NCBI GenBank assembly: GCA_964458485.1
Contig: CAYWJA010000051.1
Location: 1 to 5,894 of the forward strand
Source: CAYWJA01 sp964458485
GTDB taxonomy: Bacteria > Patescibacteriota > Gracilibacteria > UM-FILTER-43-11
Direction: 5' to 3'
DNA length: 5,894 nucleotides
Shown here one piece after another: positions 1-5,276 of the stretch; position 1 is the stretch's first letter; each line of letters begins with the position of its first letter. The position numbers and the translations under genes were made by a program. The notes below the pieces were generated by a model that saw only the letters and a list, made by a program, of their open reading frames with translations, was not told where the DNA came from and did no database searches.

Positions 1-5
1 AGGGC

Positions 6-506
6 ATGCTTACATTTTACGAAATTCTATGGCGTAAATATTGTTCTGATAAGCAACCGGTTATAGATCAGCTATTTCCAAGTGGTATATCTCTTAGTGA
101 AGATAATACAAACATTATTCACCCAAAACTTATAGAATCACCACGTCAATTTATAGAAGATTCTACGGCAGGAATAAGTGGTCAAAGTTTTACCCGAGAA
201 ATACCTACATCTAACTGGGTAGAGGAGTTATGTAAAGTAAGTGGAATCAAACTATATCCATCAGAGATAAGAGATAGAAGCAATGCATTACAAGGTGATG
301 ATATGCTGCTAAGAATGGGTCTGGGATGGCTTGCCAGCAGTAAACTGGAAATCTGGCTAAAAAATGAAATCAGAAAAAGGCTTTTGCATGTGTATGACAA
401 TAAAATAGCAATAGATAATGAGTTAATTAATAAGTTTTACAATATGATAGCCTTAAATATTGTAAAAAATTATCGGAACAGATATTTAATATTCAGAAAA
501 AGATAG
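6..506 (+). CDS. Unrecognised protein, possibly 5'-truncated by the window edge
   Basis: I do not recognise this protein. The frame stays open to base 1 and the ATG at base 6 has no usable ribosome binding site, because AGGG lies only one base before it. The true start may therefore lie outside the window. The visible 166 residues are soluble-looking, with no signal peptide or membrane segment. The N-terminal third is polar, around residues 25-70. A helical stretch rich in Leu, Trp, Lys and Arg follows, roughly residues 95-165 ('RMGLGWLASSKLEIWLKNEI'), and the protein ends in a very basic tail ('NYRNRYLIFRKR'). A basic C-terminus could bind nucleic acid, but that is only inference. It stops with TAG and is followed by a fresh promoter, so the next gene is probably transcribed separately. 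Confidence 0.6.
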   Translation: MLTFYEILWRKYCSDKQPVIDQLFPSGISLSEDNTNIIHPKLIESPRQFIEDSTAGISGQSFTREIPTSNWVEELCKVSGIKLYPSEIRDRSNALQGDDMLLRMGLGWLASSKLEIWLKNEIRKRLLHVYDNKIAIDNELINKFYNMIALNIVKNYRNRYLIFRKR

Positions 507-515
507 TAAATTGAT

Positions 516-544
516 TTGACAATTTAATATATTATATGTAATAC
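516..544 (+). promoter_or_regulatory. Candidate sigma70-type promoter for the 620-1081 gene
   Basis: A perfect -35 TTGACA (516-521) lies 17 bases before a weak -10 TAATAC (539-544). The predicted start is near 551, giving a leader of about 70 bases. The -35 overlaps a small dyad, TAAATTG/CAATTTA (507-526). The leader contains a second perfect dyad, TGAATTT-ATT-AAATTCA (565-581). Both dyads could be operator or RNA hairpins, but such dyads are common in AT-rich DNA. Confidence 0.45.
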
Positions 545-619
545 TGTAATTAGTACATGTATATTGAATTTATTAAATTCATTCCATTGTACAAAGTTGA
601 ACCTCTAAAGTAAATTAAT

Positions 620-1081
620 ATGGAAGGTACTAGTGTTCCATTACTAAGACATCATGGGGGAATTGGGGAAGGGCCTCAACTAGACGAACGAGCAATTGCG
701 CGCGAGATTAGGGAGATGTTTCTTGAAAGTGTATTAGGCAGAGATTGCAAAGAGGGTGAAGTAATAGAACTTATTTTATCAGTAAACAGAGATTCAATAA
801 GATTATTAGAAAGAAAGCCGAACATAATATCAAAAGCTATTGGCATAGGTCAGGAAGACGTGATAGATCATACCCTAATTATAGATTTACCGACTCCCGA
901 GGTACGTTTCAAAATTAGATTTGCACGGGAAAGAGTTGCAAGATTTTTAGCAAATCTTAATGAATATAGTCCGACAAGAAGAGGTGTTGAAGTACCAAGT
1001 CAGAAACCACAACAACAAACAATAGCAACTGTTTCCCCTGCGATTGCTACAGACCAATATAACCGTATGGCAACTGGCTAG
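620..1081 (+). CDS. Small soluble protein of unknown function
   Basis: I do not recognise this 153-residue protein. After a short Gly-rich head (residues 1-20), residues 21-45 look like an amphipathic helix. Residues 47-112 alternate strands and helices ('GEVIELILSV', 'DHTLIIDLPTPEVRFKIRF', 'RERVARFLANLNEY'), consistent with a small folded alpha/beta domain. Residues about 117-153 form a low-complexity tail rich in Gln, Pro, Ala and Thr that is probably disordered. There is no signal peptide, membrane segment or metal-binding cluster. The ATG at 620 has no Shine-Dalgarno sequence but directly follows AATTAAT. The same word precedes two other starts in this window and supports the choice. The gene has its own promoter candidate and converges with the TrmB-like gene. 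Confidence 0.6.
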   Translation: MEGTSVPLLRHHGGIGEGPQLDERAIAREIREMFLESVLGRDCKEGEVIELILSVNRDSIRLLERKPNIISKAIGIGQEDVIDHTLIIDLPTPEVRFKIRFARERVARFLANLNEYSPTRRGVEVPSQKPQQQTIATVSPAIATDQYNRMATG

Positions 1082-1082
1082 T

Positions 1083-1115
1083 AATCATTAACCATTTTTT
1101 GTGGTTAGTATGATT
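1083..1115. terminator. Interrupted hairpin between convergent genes
   Basis: AATCAT-TAACCA (1083-1094) pairs with TGGTTA-GT-ATGATT (1102-1115) around the loop TTTTTTG. That gives two 6-bp stems with a 2-base bulge, starting one base after the TAG of the upstream gene. No clean U-tract follows on either strand, so it may slow or protect transcripts rather than act as a classical intrinsic terminator. Its place between convergent genes supports a role in 3'-end formation for both. Confidence 0.4.
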
Positions 1116-1128
1116 ATTTATATCAATT

Positions 1129-1890
1129 CTATTTTGCTATATTCCAACAGAAATTAAAAATATATTTCATAGAATTCGCAATAGATTTGCTATCAAGAAT
1201 TACAGAGAAAGCTTCATCAGCCTTATAAGAGAAGAAAGCAGTTTTATTTCCATATATATTTATCTCATTTTCTATAGGGAAATTACTTCTGGGTAGAAAT
1301 CGTGTCTCTTTACAGTATTTTTTATCTGTATTTCTATAATTAATATTAGCTGGGTTTTTCGGAGTAAGTACGTATGCAAAAATGTTATTTTCAGCACGGC
1401 GAGGCAGGTAGTCACTTAATAGCCATTTTTGTAAATCAGGATGAAAGTCATCAATATCTTCAAAGGCATAAATATCTTCTCCTTCAAGTAATGTATCTTC
1501 ATAAAGCCGTTTTATACCTTCCCATCCTTCATAATATCTCATTTTAGGCTTTCTAAGCTCTTGCTGCTGCATATTTTGAATATCCGGAAGTATTTTCATT
1601 AAATTTTGATTTACTGCATCTAAGTGCATCTTTTTTTTACTTAGAAGATTTTCCAGGGATTTATCCGGATCTTCAGCAAAAAAACAGGTTATACCCTGAT
1701 GCTGTGTTTTGGTTACTAATCCTATTTTTGACAGCTTTACAAGAGTTTTATAAACAGTTGTACGATTTAAATTTGCACGACTTGCAATAATACTTGCTGG
1801 TTGTATACCTGGTGTTTTAAGCAGCGTAAGGTAAACTTCAGGTTCTTTGTCCTGCAGTCCTAACTCTATAAAAACTTGCTCAATTTGCAT
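1129..1890 (-). CDS. TrmB-like winged-helix transcriptional regulator
   Basis: This is a probable DNA-binding transcription factor of the TrmB-like type, 253 residues long from the chosen start. Residues 1-65 form a winged helix-turn-helix ('VYLTLLKTPGIQPASIIASR' and 'NLNRTTVYKTLVKLSKIGLV'), with the recognition helix at about 41-52. Residues 75-112 look like a helical linker that may dimerise. Residues 116-253 match the usual C-terminal sensing domain of the family: 'RYYEGWEGIKRLYEDTL' at 118-134 and 'IYGNKTAFFSYKADEAFSVI' at 212-231. The ligand cannot be told from sequence. The frame extends 14 codons further to an ATG at 1932. I chose the ATG at 1890 because family proteins start at the equivalent of MQIEQVFIELGL, it directly follows AATTAATT, and the longer form would put an 18-bp palindromic operator inside the coding sequence. 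The gene is divergent from the kinase-like gene. Confidence 0.85.
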   Translation of the reverse strand: MQIEQVFIELGLQDKEPEVYLTLLKTPGIQPASIIASRANLNRTTVYKTLVKLSKIGLVTKTQHQGITCFFAEDPDKSLENLLSKKKMHLDAVNQNLMKILPDIQNMQQQELRKPKMRYYEGWEGIKRLYEDTLLEGEDIYAFEDIDDFHPDLQKWLLSDYLPRRAENNIFAYVLTPKNPANINYRNTDKKYCKETRFLPRSNFPIENEINIYGNKTAFFSYKADEAFSVILDSKSIANSMKYIFNFCWNIAK

Positions 1891-1911
1891 AATTAATTCG
1901 TTATAATATGT

Positions 1912-1929
1912 TGTTCTTAAGTAAGAACA
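1912..1929. promoter_or_regulatory. 18-bp palindromic operator candidate next to the trmB-like start
   Basis: TGTTCTTA-AG-TAAGAACA is a perfect dyad with 8-bp arms, centred about 30 bp upstream of the preferred start of the TrmB-like gene. A TATAAC or TATTAT -10-like element for the - strand lies at about 1899-1906, with no good -35. The dyad would sit in the -35/spacer region, a usual place for repression. Autoregulation by the TrmB-like protein is an inference. Confidence 0.5.
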
Positions 1930-1980
1930 CATTCATTTTACCTTATATTAAAGGCAAAATCAAGCTTTTGTTATGAGGAA

Positions 1981-2009
1981 TTGACAATTGTATTGATTTT
2001 ATATAATAT
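1981..2009 (+). promoter_or_regulatory. Sigma70-type promoter for the kinase-like gene
   Basis: A perfect -35 TTGACA (1981-1986) is followed by overlapping -10 options: TATAAT at 2002-2007 with a 15-base spacer, or TAATAT at 2004-2009 with a 17-base spacer. Transcription would start near 2015, leaving a leader of about 135 bases before the ATG at 2150. It faces away from the trmB-like gene. Confidence 0.6.
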
Positions 2010-2015
2010 GTAGTT

Positions 2016-2149
2016 GTTAACGAAGCAGAGAAATTCAGGCATAAATTTCAAAGAAGTTAACAAACGTCAAGCGGGAGGGCAACTTTATAGGTTAAAGGGG
2101 GGTGATAATTCATTATTGCCTCCCTTTTCCTAAACTATATAATTAATAT
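2016..2149 (+). promoter_or_regulatory. Structured 5' leader with an attenuator-like hairpin
   Basis: Two nested or serial structures fill this leader. First, TTGTTAAC (near 2013-2020) pairs perfectly with GTTAACAA (near 2055-2062), enclosing a smaller stem GAAATT/AATTTC. Second, GGGAGGGCAA (2073-2082) pairs with TTGCCTCCC (2116-2124) with one bulged G. This is an unusually GC-rich 9-bp stem for the region, and TTTTCC follows it. Inside the second stem are a small hairpin CTTT-ATAGGTT-AAAG, a run of six Gs and a dyad ATAAT-TC-ATTAT. The layout suggests a regulatory RNA leader or attenuator. I cannot match it to a known riboswitch class. Confidence 0.4.
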
Positions 2150-2830
2150 ATGGTAATACCAACATTTCTTACAACATCGATGGTGAATAAAGATGATGAG
2201 CTTGTAAAAAAATTACAGAAAGAAGCTCGTATGCTTTTTTACGACAGGATGATGTACGATATAAATGATTCATTAACTTCTATTCTGGCGGTGTGTGATG
2301 ATGATAAAAAAGGGGCTATTCCTAAAATAAAAGATTGTATAAACCGCATAAATACATCTCTTGGGGATACCAGGCAATATCAAAGTGATTTTGGAAGTGA
2401 TGTGAAATTCGACATACAGCTTGTGATAAAAAATCTCATCAGGGTGATTAAGGGGTATAATAGGGAGGTAGCGGTAAAATATCTACTCCCGGAAATTAAA
2501 GCACCAGCTACAGGAGACAGAGCTGTGTTTGAAGAACTCTTGTTAAATATTTTTATAGATATATTAAAAAAAGATTCATCTAAAGAGGAAATTTCTATTG
2601 AATTAAAACAAAAAGATAAGGATGCTATGGTAATTATATCAAATAATTACTGCACACTTTCCGAAGAAGTTATCAGAGAAATTAATAACATCAAGGTTGA
2701 TAAGAATTTTATAGGCAATATTCAAATAAGACCACAAGGTGGGGGTATAGAGGTGATAATAAAAATTCCTTTACAATTTAAGGTGGTTAAAATTGATAAG
2801 ATTAAACAAAAGGAAAAACAGGTAGCATAA
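2150..2830 (+). CDS. Degenerate histidine-kinase-like protein (pseudo-kinase)
   Basis: This 226-residue cytoplasmic protein has the layout of a sensor-kinase core without a sensor. Residues 22-76 resemble the dimerisation/phosphoacceptor helices ('YDRMMYDINDSLTSILAV' at 31-48, then a second helix at about 57-78). Residues 120-210 resemble the ATPase fold, with an N-box-like 'GDRAVFEELLLNIFIDILKK' at 122-141 and a final strand 'GGGIEVIIKIPL' at 197-208. Key catalytic residues are missing. Tyr36 sits where the phosphorylated His is expected, Asp137 replaces the second N-box Asn, the D-x-G-x-G of the G1 box reads 'NNYCT' (165-169), and the Gly-rich G2 lid is absent. It is therefore unlikely to bind ATP or autophosphorylate. 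It may be a scaffold, or a phosphotransferase analogue like ChpT, although ChpT keeps its His. The gene lies alone between its promoter and a terminator. A second in-frame ATG exists at codon 11. Confidence 0.6.
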   Translation: MVIPTFLTTSMVNKDDELVKKLQKEARMLFYDRMMYDINDSLTSILAVCDDDKKGAIPKIKDCINRINTSLGDTRQYQSDFGSDVKFDIQLVIKNLIRVIKGYNREVAVKYLLPEIKAPATGDRAVFEELLLNIFIDILKKDSSKEEISIELKQKDKDAMVIISNNYCTLSEEVIREINNIKVDKNFIGNIQIRPQGGGIEVIIKIPLQFKVVKIDKIKQKEKQVA

Positions 2831-2835
2831 AAATA

Positions 2836-2865
2836 CATATATAAAATAAGTGTATATGCTTTTTT
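2836..2865. terminator. Bidirectional intrinsic terminator between kinase-like gene and tRNA-Leu
   Basis: CATATATA (2836-2843) pairs fully with TGTATATG (2851-2858), with one G-T wobble, around a 7-base loop. C and six Ts follow on the + strand (2860-2865). An A-rich run before the hairpin (2829-2833) gives Us on the - strand. It can therefore end both the + strand kinase-like transcript, 5 bases after its stop, and the - strand tRNA transcript, one base after CCA. Confidence 0.65.
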
Positions 2866-2866
2866 G

Positions 2867-2956
2867 TGGTGCCCAGGAGAGGACTTGAACCTCCACGGCC
2901 ATAAATTGGCCACAAGGCCCTCAACCTTGCGTGTCTACCAATTCCACCACCTGGGC
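2867..2956 (-). tRNA. tRNA-Leu(GAG), CCA encoded
   Basis: The full class II cloverleaf can be read on the - strand. The acceptor stem is GCCCAGG (from 2956) with CCTGGGC (2871-2877), discriminator A, then an encoded CCA (2867-2869). The D arm contains 'GTGGAATTGGTAGACAC'. The anticodon stem CAAGG/CCTTG holds the loop TTGAGGG, giving anticodon GAG, which reads CUC and CUU leucine codons. The long variable arm TGGCC...GGCC is the mark of Leu/Ser/Tyr tRNAs. The T arm has the loop TTCAAGT. There is no intron. It is flanked by its own promoter and a terminator. Confidence 0.97.
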
Positions 2957-2964
2957 ACGTCGGA

Positions 2965-2994
2965 ATTGTACTTCAATTTACGCTTTAATGTAAA
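2965..2994 (-). promoter_or_regulatory. Promoter of tRNA-Leu
   Basis: On the - strand TTTACA (2994-2989) and TACAAT (2970-2965) are separated by 18 bases. The -10 ends 8 bases before the mature tRNA 5' end, so the transcript would have almost no 5' leader. Close spacing to the tRNA supports the call. Confidence 0.6.
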
Positions 2995-3043
2995 CATCAA
3001 AGCTTCAATTTTTTATGGTATTTAAAATTTTTCCACAAGACTA

Positions 3044-3072
3044 TTGATTTTCCAAAAAAAATCTGCTATAAT
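3044..3072 (+). promoter_or_regulatory. Near-consensus promoter reading toward the zinc-ribbon gene
   Basis: TTGATT (3044-3049), a 17-base spacer and a perfect TATAAT (3067-3072) form one of the best promoter matches in the window. The predicted start is near 3079. The first gene downstream on this strand begins at 3308, so the transcript would have a leader of about 230 bases running antisense through the structured segment 3107-3297. Chance occurrence in AT-rich DNA cannot be excluded. Confidence 0.55.
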
Positions 3073-3091
3073 GGTTAGATTTAGTAAAAAT

Positions 3092-3297
3092 AAAAAAAAA
3101 TTAATTGAGAAATGCGCTTCCTGATAAGCGGTCCTGTGCTGTTTCAATAGTGAAACGCTTGAAAATGCAAAAATCTGCTTGGAATATCCATAAATTACAT
3201 TTGTAAAAAAGCAAGTATTACAGATTTTCACATTTTCATTCTCCGCTTCGGTCGTCCATCTACGATGAACGTCCCTATGCTCCGAAACGCGTTTCTC
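3092..3297 (-). ncRNA. Candidate structured non-coding RNA, family not recognised
   Basis: Read on the - strand, this segment folds as one closed unit of about 190 bases. The ends pair over 14 positions: GAGAAACGCGTTTC (3297-3284) with GAAGCGCATTTCTC (3120-3107), 13 pairs including one G-U and one C.A mismatch. Inside are a 7-bp hairpin GTTCATC-GTA-GATGGAC (3270-3254), a long helix of 18 unbroken pairs (3237-3220 with 3178-3161), and a 6-bp hairpin GTTTCA-CTAT-TGAAAC (3156-3141). The last is enclosed by AAGCG/CGCTT. AATTAA and nine Us follow (3100-3092). Strand choice: the three G-U pairs in the 18-bp helix and the one in the first hairpin become A.C mismatches on the + strand. A weak -10-like GATAAG (3307-3302) would start the RNA near 3297. 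The rod-like form with a central open region recalls 6S RNA, but I see no diagnostic sequence. The + strand leader reading remains possible. Confidence 0.5.
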
Positions 3298-3307
3298 GCT
3301 ACTTATC

Positions 3308-3646
3308 ATGAACCAGCACGATATCCATGAAATCATTTCGCAGATTTCTCAATCACTTGACTGCCCGGAATGTAAGGCAAAAGTTTTACCTAACAACATC
3401 CAGATTACAGATATCGTGGGTGAAGATTGTATGTTTGATGTAGTTTGCAGTAGGTGTAAAACAGAAATGACACTTTCTGCACATATTGAAAAAACACCAG
3501 CAGAGGAAGCAATGACACATAATAAATCTTCAAAAATTATTCATGATAATACTGTCGATAAGGCTATTACCCTAGAAGAAGTTCATTTAATAAAAAAGGA
3601 ACTGGATAATTTTTGCGGCAGTTTTATTGAAACGTTTTGTCGTTAA
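3308..3646 (+). CDS. Small zinc-ribbon protein of unknown function
   Basis: This 112-residue protein has a probable zinc ribbon at residues 19-50, with CPEC at 19-22 and CSRC at 47-50 as the two zinc knuckles. An extra Cys41 sits between them in 'DIVGEDCMFDVVCSRCKTEM'. A polar linker (about 62-85) follows, then a C-terminal helical stretch 'TLEEVHLIKKELDNFCGSFI' at 88-107. Small proteins with this arrangement are, to my recollection, widespread in Patescibacteria but uncharacterised. DNA, RNA or protein binding are all possible. The ATG at 3308 is the only ATG after the in-frame TGA at 3266 and has no Shine-Dalgarno sequence. The gene is probably transcribed from the promoter at 3044-3072. 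Its start lies 10 bases from the 5' end of the candidate - strand RNA, so the two could interfere. It converges on dnaA. Confidence 0.75.
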   Translation: MNQHDIHEIISQISQSLDCPECKAKVLPNNIQITDIVGEDCMFDVVCSRCKTEMTLSAHIEKTPAEEAMTHNKSSKIIHDNTVDKAITLEEVHLIKKELDNFCGSFIETFCR

Positions 3647-3648
3647 TA

Positions 3649-3776
3649 AGTCTCAAGTGCGAGTGCGAGTCTCAAGTCACTTTTTAATAATTGATCTTAT
3701 TGGCAAGTGGCTATTTAGTGTAATATGAAAAAGCCTCATAAATTAATTCTTGAGACTCGCACTCGCACTTGAGACT
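3649..3776. repeat. Perfect 28-bp inverted repeat filling the gap between convergent genes
   Basis: The arms at 3649-3676 and 3749-3776 are exact reverse complements, separated by 72 AT-rich bases. Each arm has internal structure: AGTCTCA, then AGTGCG twice, then AGTCTCAAG, so it is itself made of short repeated words. The element begins 2 bases after the zinc-ribbon stop and ends 2 bases before the dnaA stop. The arms are much more GC-rich than their surroundings. No U-tract follows either arm, so it is not a standard terminator, though such a stem could stabilise both 3' ends. It could be a small dispersed palindromic or MITE-like element. There is no transposase and no target duplication. 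Confidence 0.85.
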
Positions 3777-3778
3777 AC

Positions 3779-5191
3779 TTAGTGTATCCCCACCTCCTGT
3801 GTAATTGCATTTACATCGCAAAGTAGCTGGCGGTTATTTCTTAGTTGTGCTTGAATTCTGCCAATGGCATTCATAACTGTTGTATGATTTCTATTTCCTA
3901 AAAATTGACCGATTTTAGCAAGAGAAAGGCGTAATTTATTCTTTGCCAGATACATAATTATTTGTCGAGGCAGTAAATATTCGCGTGAACGTGATTGCCC
4001 GAGCACTTCGCTTTTTGGAATTGTGTAATATTCAGATACATGCTCGGTTAGTTGATCTAGGGTTACTGCCTGATGTGGCGTAGGGTCATCTTTTACAAAT
4101 CCAACCATTTTAACTTCTTTTTGAGACTTTTTAATAATTTCCGATACAGATTTAACTGTAGGGGTTTTATGCTCTAATTCATATTGTGCGATAGTCTGAT
4201 TTAGAACACCAAGTAAAGCCCTTACAGATGTGGTGATGTTAAATGCGATAAATTCCAGAACTTGCTCATTAATAAACACTTGAGCCTCCTGACATTTATT
4301 TTTTAGAATTACCAAACGGCTTTCATAATCCGGCATCTTAACATCAACAATCATTCCTGATTCAAAACGTGAAACGAGCCTGTCTGACAGTAATGTTAAT
4401 TCATGTGGGGGTCTATCGGAGCTGATTATTACCTGTTTACCAGCTTCATAAATAGTATTGAACGTATGGAATAATTCTTCCTGACATGTATCTTTATTCG
4501 CAATAAATTGAACGTCATCAATTATAAATACATCTACTTTTCTATATTTATTACGAAATCTATTCATATTTCGAGATTTAATACCTTCTATTACTTCATT
4601 AGTAAAATTTTCTGTAGTTGTATAAACTACGGTTTTTGAAGGATCATTTTTAAGCACCTCCCTCCCGACTGATTGTAATAAATGTGTTTTACCAAGGCCA
4701 ACACCACCATAAACAAATAGGGGATTATAGTTTTCCCCAGGATATTTGGATACAGTCATGGATGCAGCGTGTGCTAGGCGATTTTCCGGAGCTACTACAA
4801 AGTTATCTAGTGAATAGCGAGAATTGAGCATTTTTGAAATGATGCCACCGCTTAATTTTACTTCAGGTTTTTTAGGTAGTTTGCGTGATTCTTTTGCAGG
4901 AAAATGTTTTAGAATATCGATTGATCTAGGGTCATTATCTGAAAGTGTAGTGTCAACTTCGTAAGCTACCTCTTTAATATTGGAATCATGCTTTTGAGCA
5001 ATCTTGAGAGTTGCACCTGCATAATTTTGAACATGTCTATTTAAAAAGATAGGCAGGGGAAGTCCTATAGCCATAATACCATCTTCAACAGAGAGAATAG
5101 TTGTATTTTTAAACCATGTAATAACATTTGCACGTTTAATATCATCTGCTAATTCTTTAATGATGTCGAGCCATAAGTCTTTATGATTCAT
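3779..5191 (-). CDS. dnaA: Chromosomal replication initiator protein DnaA
   Basis: DnaA binds DnaA boxes at the origin, assembles as an ATP-bound filament and opens the duplex for helicase loading. It also regulates transcription. At 470 residues it is of normal length. Domain I is at 1-80 with the conserved Trp26. Domain II is very short (about 81-118). AAA+ domain III (about 119-340) shows Walker A 'GGVGLGKTH' (162-170), Walker B 'VFIIDDVQF' (221-229), sensor 1 'VIISSDRPP' (254-262), the box VII arginine segment 'SDRLVSRF' (269-276) and sensor 2 Arg324. Domain IV (about 375-470) carries the DNA-binding helix-turn-helix. 'LPRQ' is at 407-410 and the signature reads 'GNRNHTTVMNA' (432-442), with Asn435 where most DnaA have Asp, and Ala425 where Pro is usual. 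The ATG at 5191 opens a complete domain I and has no Shine-Dalgarno sequence. dnaN does not follow, and the downstream neighbour converges. A DnaA box about 210 bases upstream suggests autoregulation. Confidence 0.98.
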   Translation of the reverse strand: MNHKDLWLDIIKELADDIKRANVITWFKNTTILSVEDGIMAIGLPLPIFLNRHVQNYAGATLKIAQKHDSNIKEVAYEVDTTLSDNDPRSIDILKHFPAKESRKLPKKPEVKLSGGIISKMLNSRYSLDNFVVAPENRLAHAASMTVSKYPGENYNPLFVYGGVGLGKTHLLQSVGREVLKNDPSKTVVYTTTENFTNEVIEGIKSRNMNRFRNKYRKVDVFIIDDVQFIANKDTCQEELFHTFNTIYEAGKQVIISSDRPPHELTLLSDRLVSRFESGMIVDVKMPDYESRLVILKNKCQEAQVFINEQVLEFIAFNITTSVRALLGVLNQTIAQYELEHKTPTVKSVSEIIKKSQKEVKMVGFVKDDPTPHQAVTLDQLTEHVSEYYTIPKSEVLGQSRSREYLLPRQIIMYLAKNKLRLSLAKIGQFLGNRNHTTVMNAIGRIQAQLRNNRQLLCDVNAITQEVGIH

Positions 5192-5216
5192 TGATTTTTA
5201 GGGAGGTTAAAATACT

Positions 5217-5276
5217 ATTAGGACTAAGGACTAAGAATTAAGGATTAAGCCTATTTCTTATTCCTGATTCCTAAAG
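5217..5276. repeat. Heptamer tandem repeats arranged as two opposing arms in the dnaA leader
   Basis: The left arm is five head-to-tail heptamers: ATTAGGA, CTAAGGA, CTAAGAA, TTAAGGA, TTAAGCC (5217-5251). The right arm is three in the complementary sense: TATTTCT, TATTCCT, GATTCCT (5252-5272), then AAAG. Aligning one arm with the reverse complement of the other gives about 16 of 24 matches, so the whole is an imperfect palindrome. It begins 26 bases upstream of the dnaA ATG and would lie in its mRNA leader. Seven-base periodic repeats of this kind in non-coding DNA suggest an amplified or dispersed intergenic repeat. Confidence 0.65.

Noticed and set aside
182..400. 72-codon open frame on the - strand
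   Set aside because: It lies entirely inside the first + strand gene, gives a low-complexity Ser/Leu-rich product and has no start context of its own.
2102..2146. Leader peptide GTG frame of 14 codons after a G-rich run
   Set aside because: The G-run is immediately at the GTG rather than spaced as a ribosome binding site, and the peptide has no regulatory codon run.
2722..2913. 63-codon open frame on the - strand
   Set aside because: It overlaps the tRNA-Leu gene, the terminator and the end of the kinase-like gene, so it is a shadow.
3029..3037. TTTTCCACA as a second DnaA box
   Set aside because: It has one mismatch to the consensus, is isolated near the tRNA gene, and such matches are expected by chance in AT-rich DNA.
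3107..3297. Identity of the structured RNA as RNase P, SRP RNA or a retron ncRNA
   Set aside because: A short CCGCTTATC resembles the RNase P 3' end, but the GGAAAGTCC core is absent and the length is too small. No SRP GGAAGCAGC-type apical loop is seen. There is no reverse transcriptase nearby for a retron.
3022..3336. 104-codon open frame on the - strand
   Set aside because: It runs through the structured RNA segment, its U-tract and the start of the zinc-ribbon gene. The product looks like random AT-rich translation (Phe/Ile/Asn/Ser).
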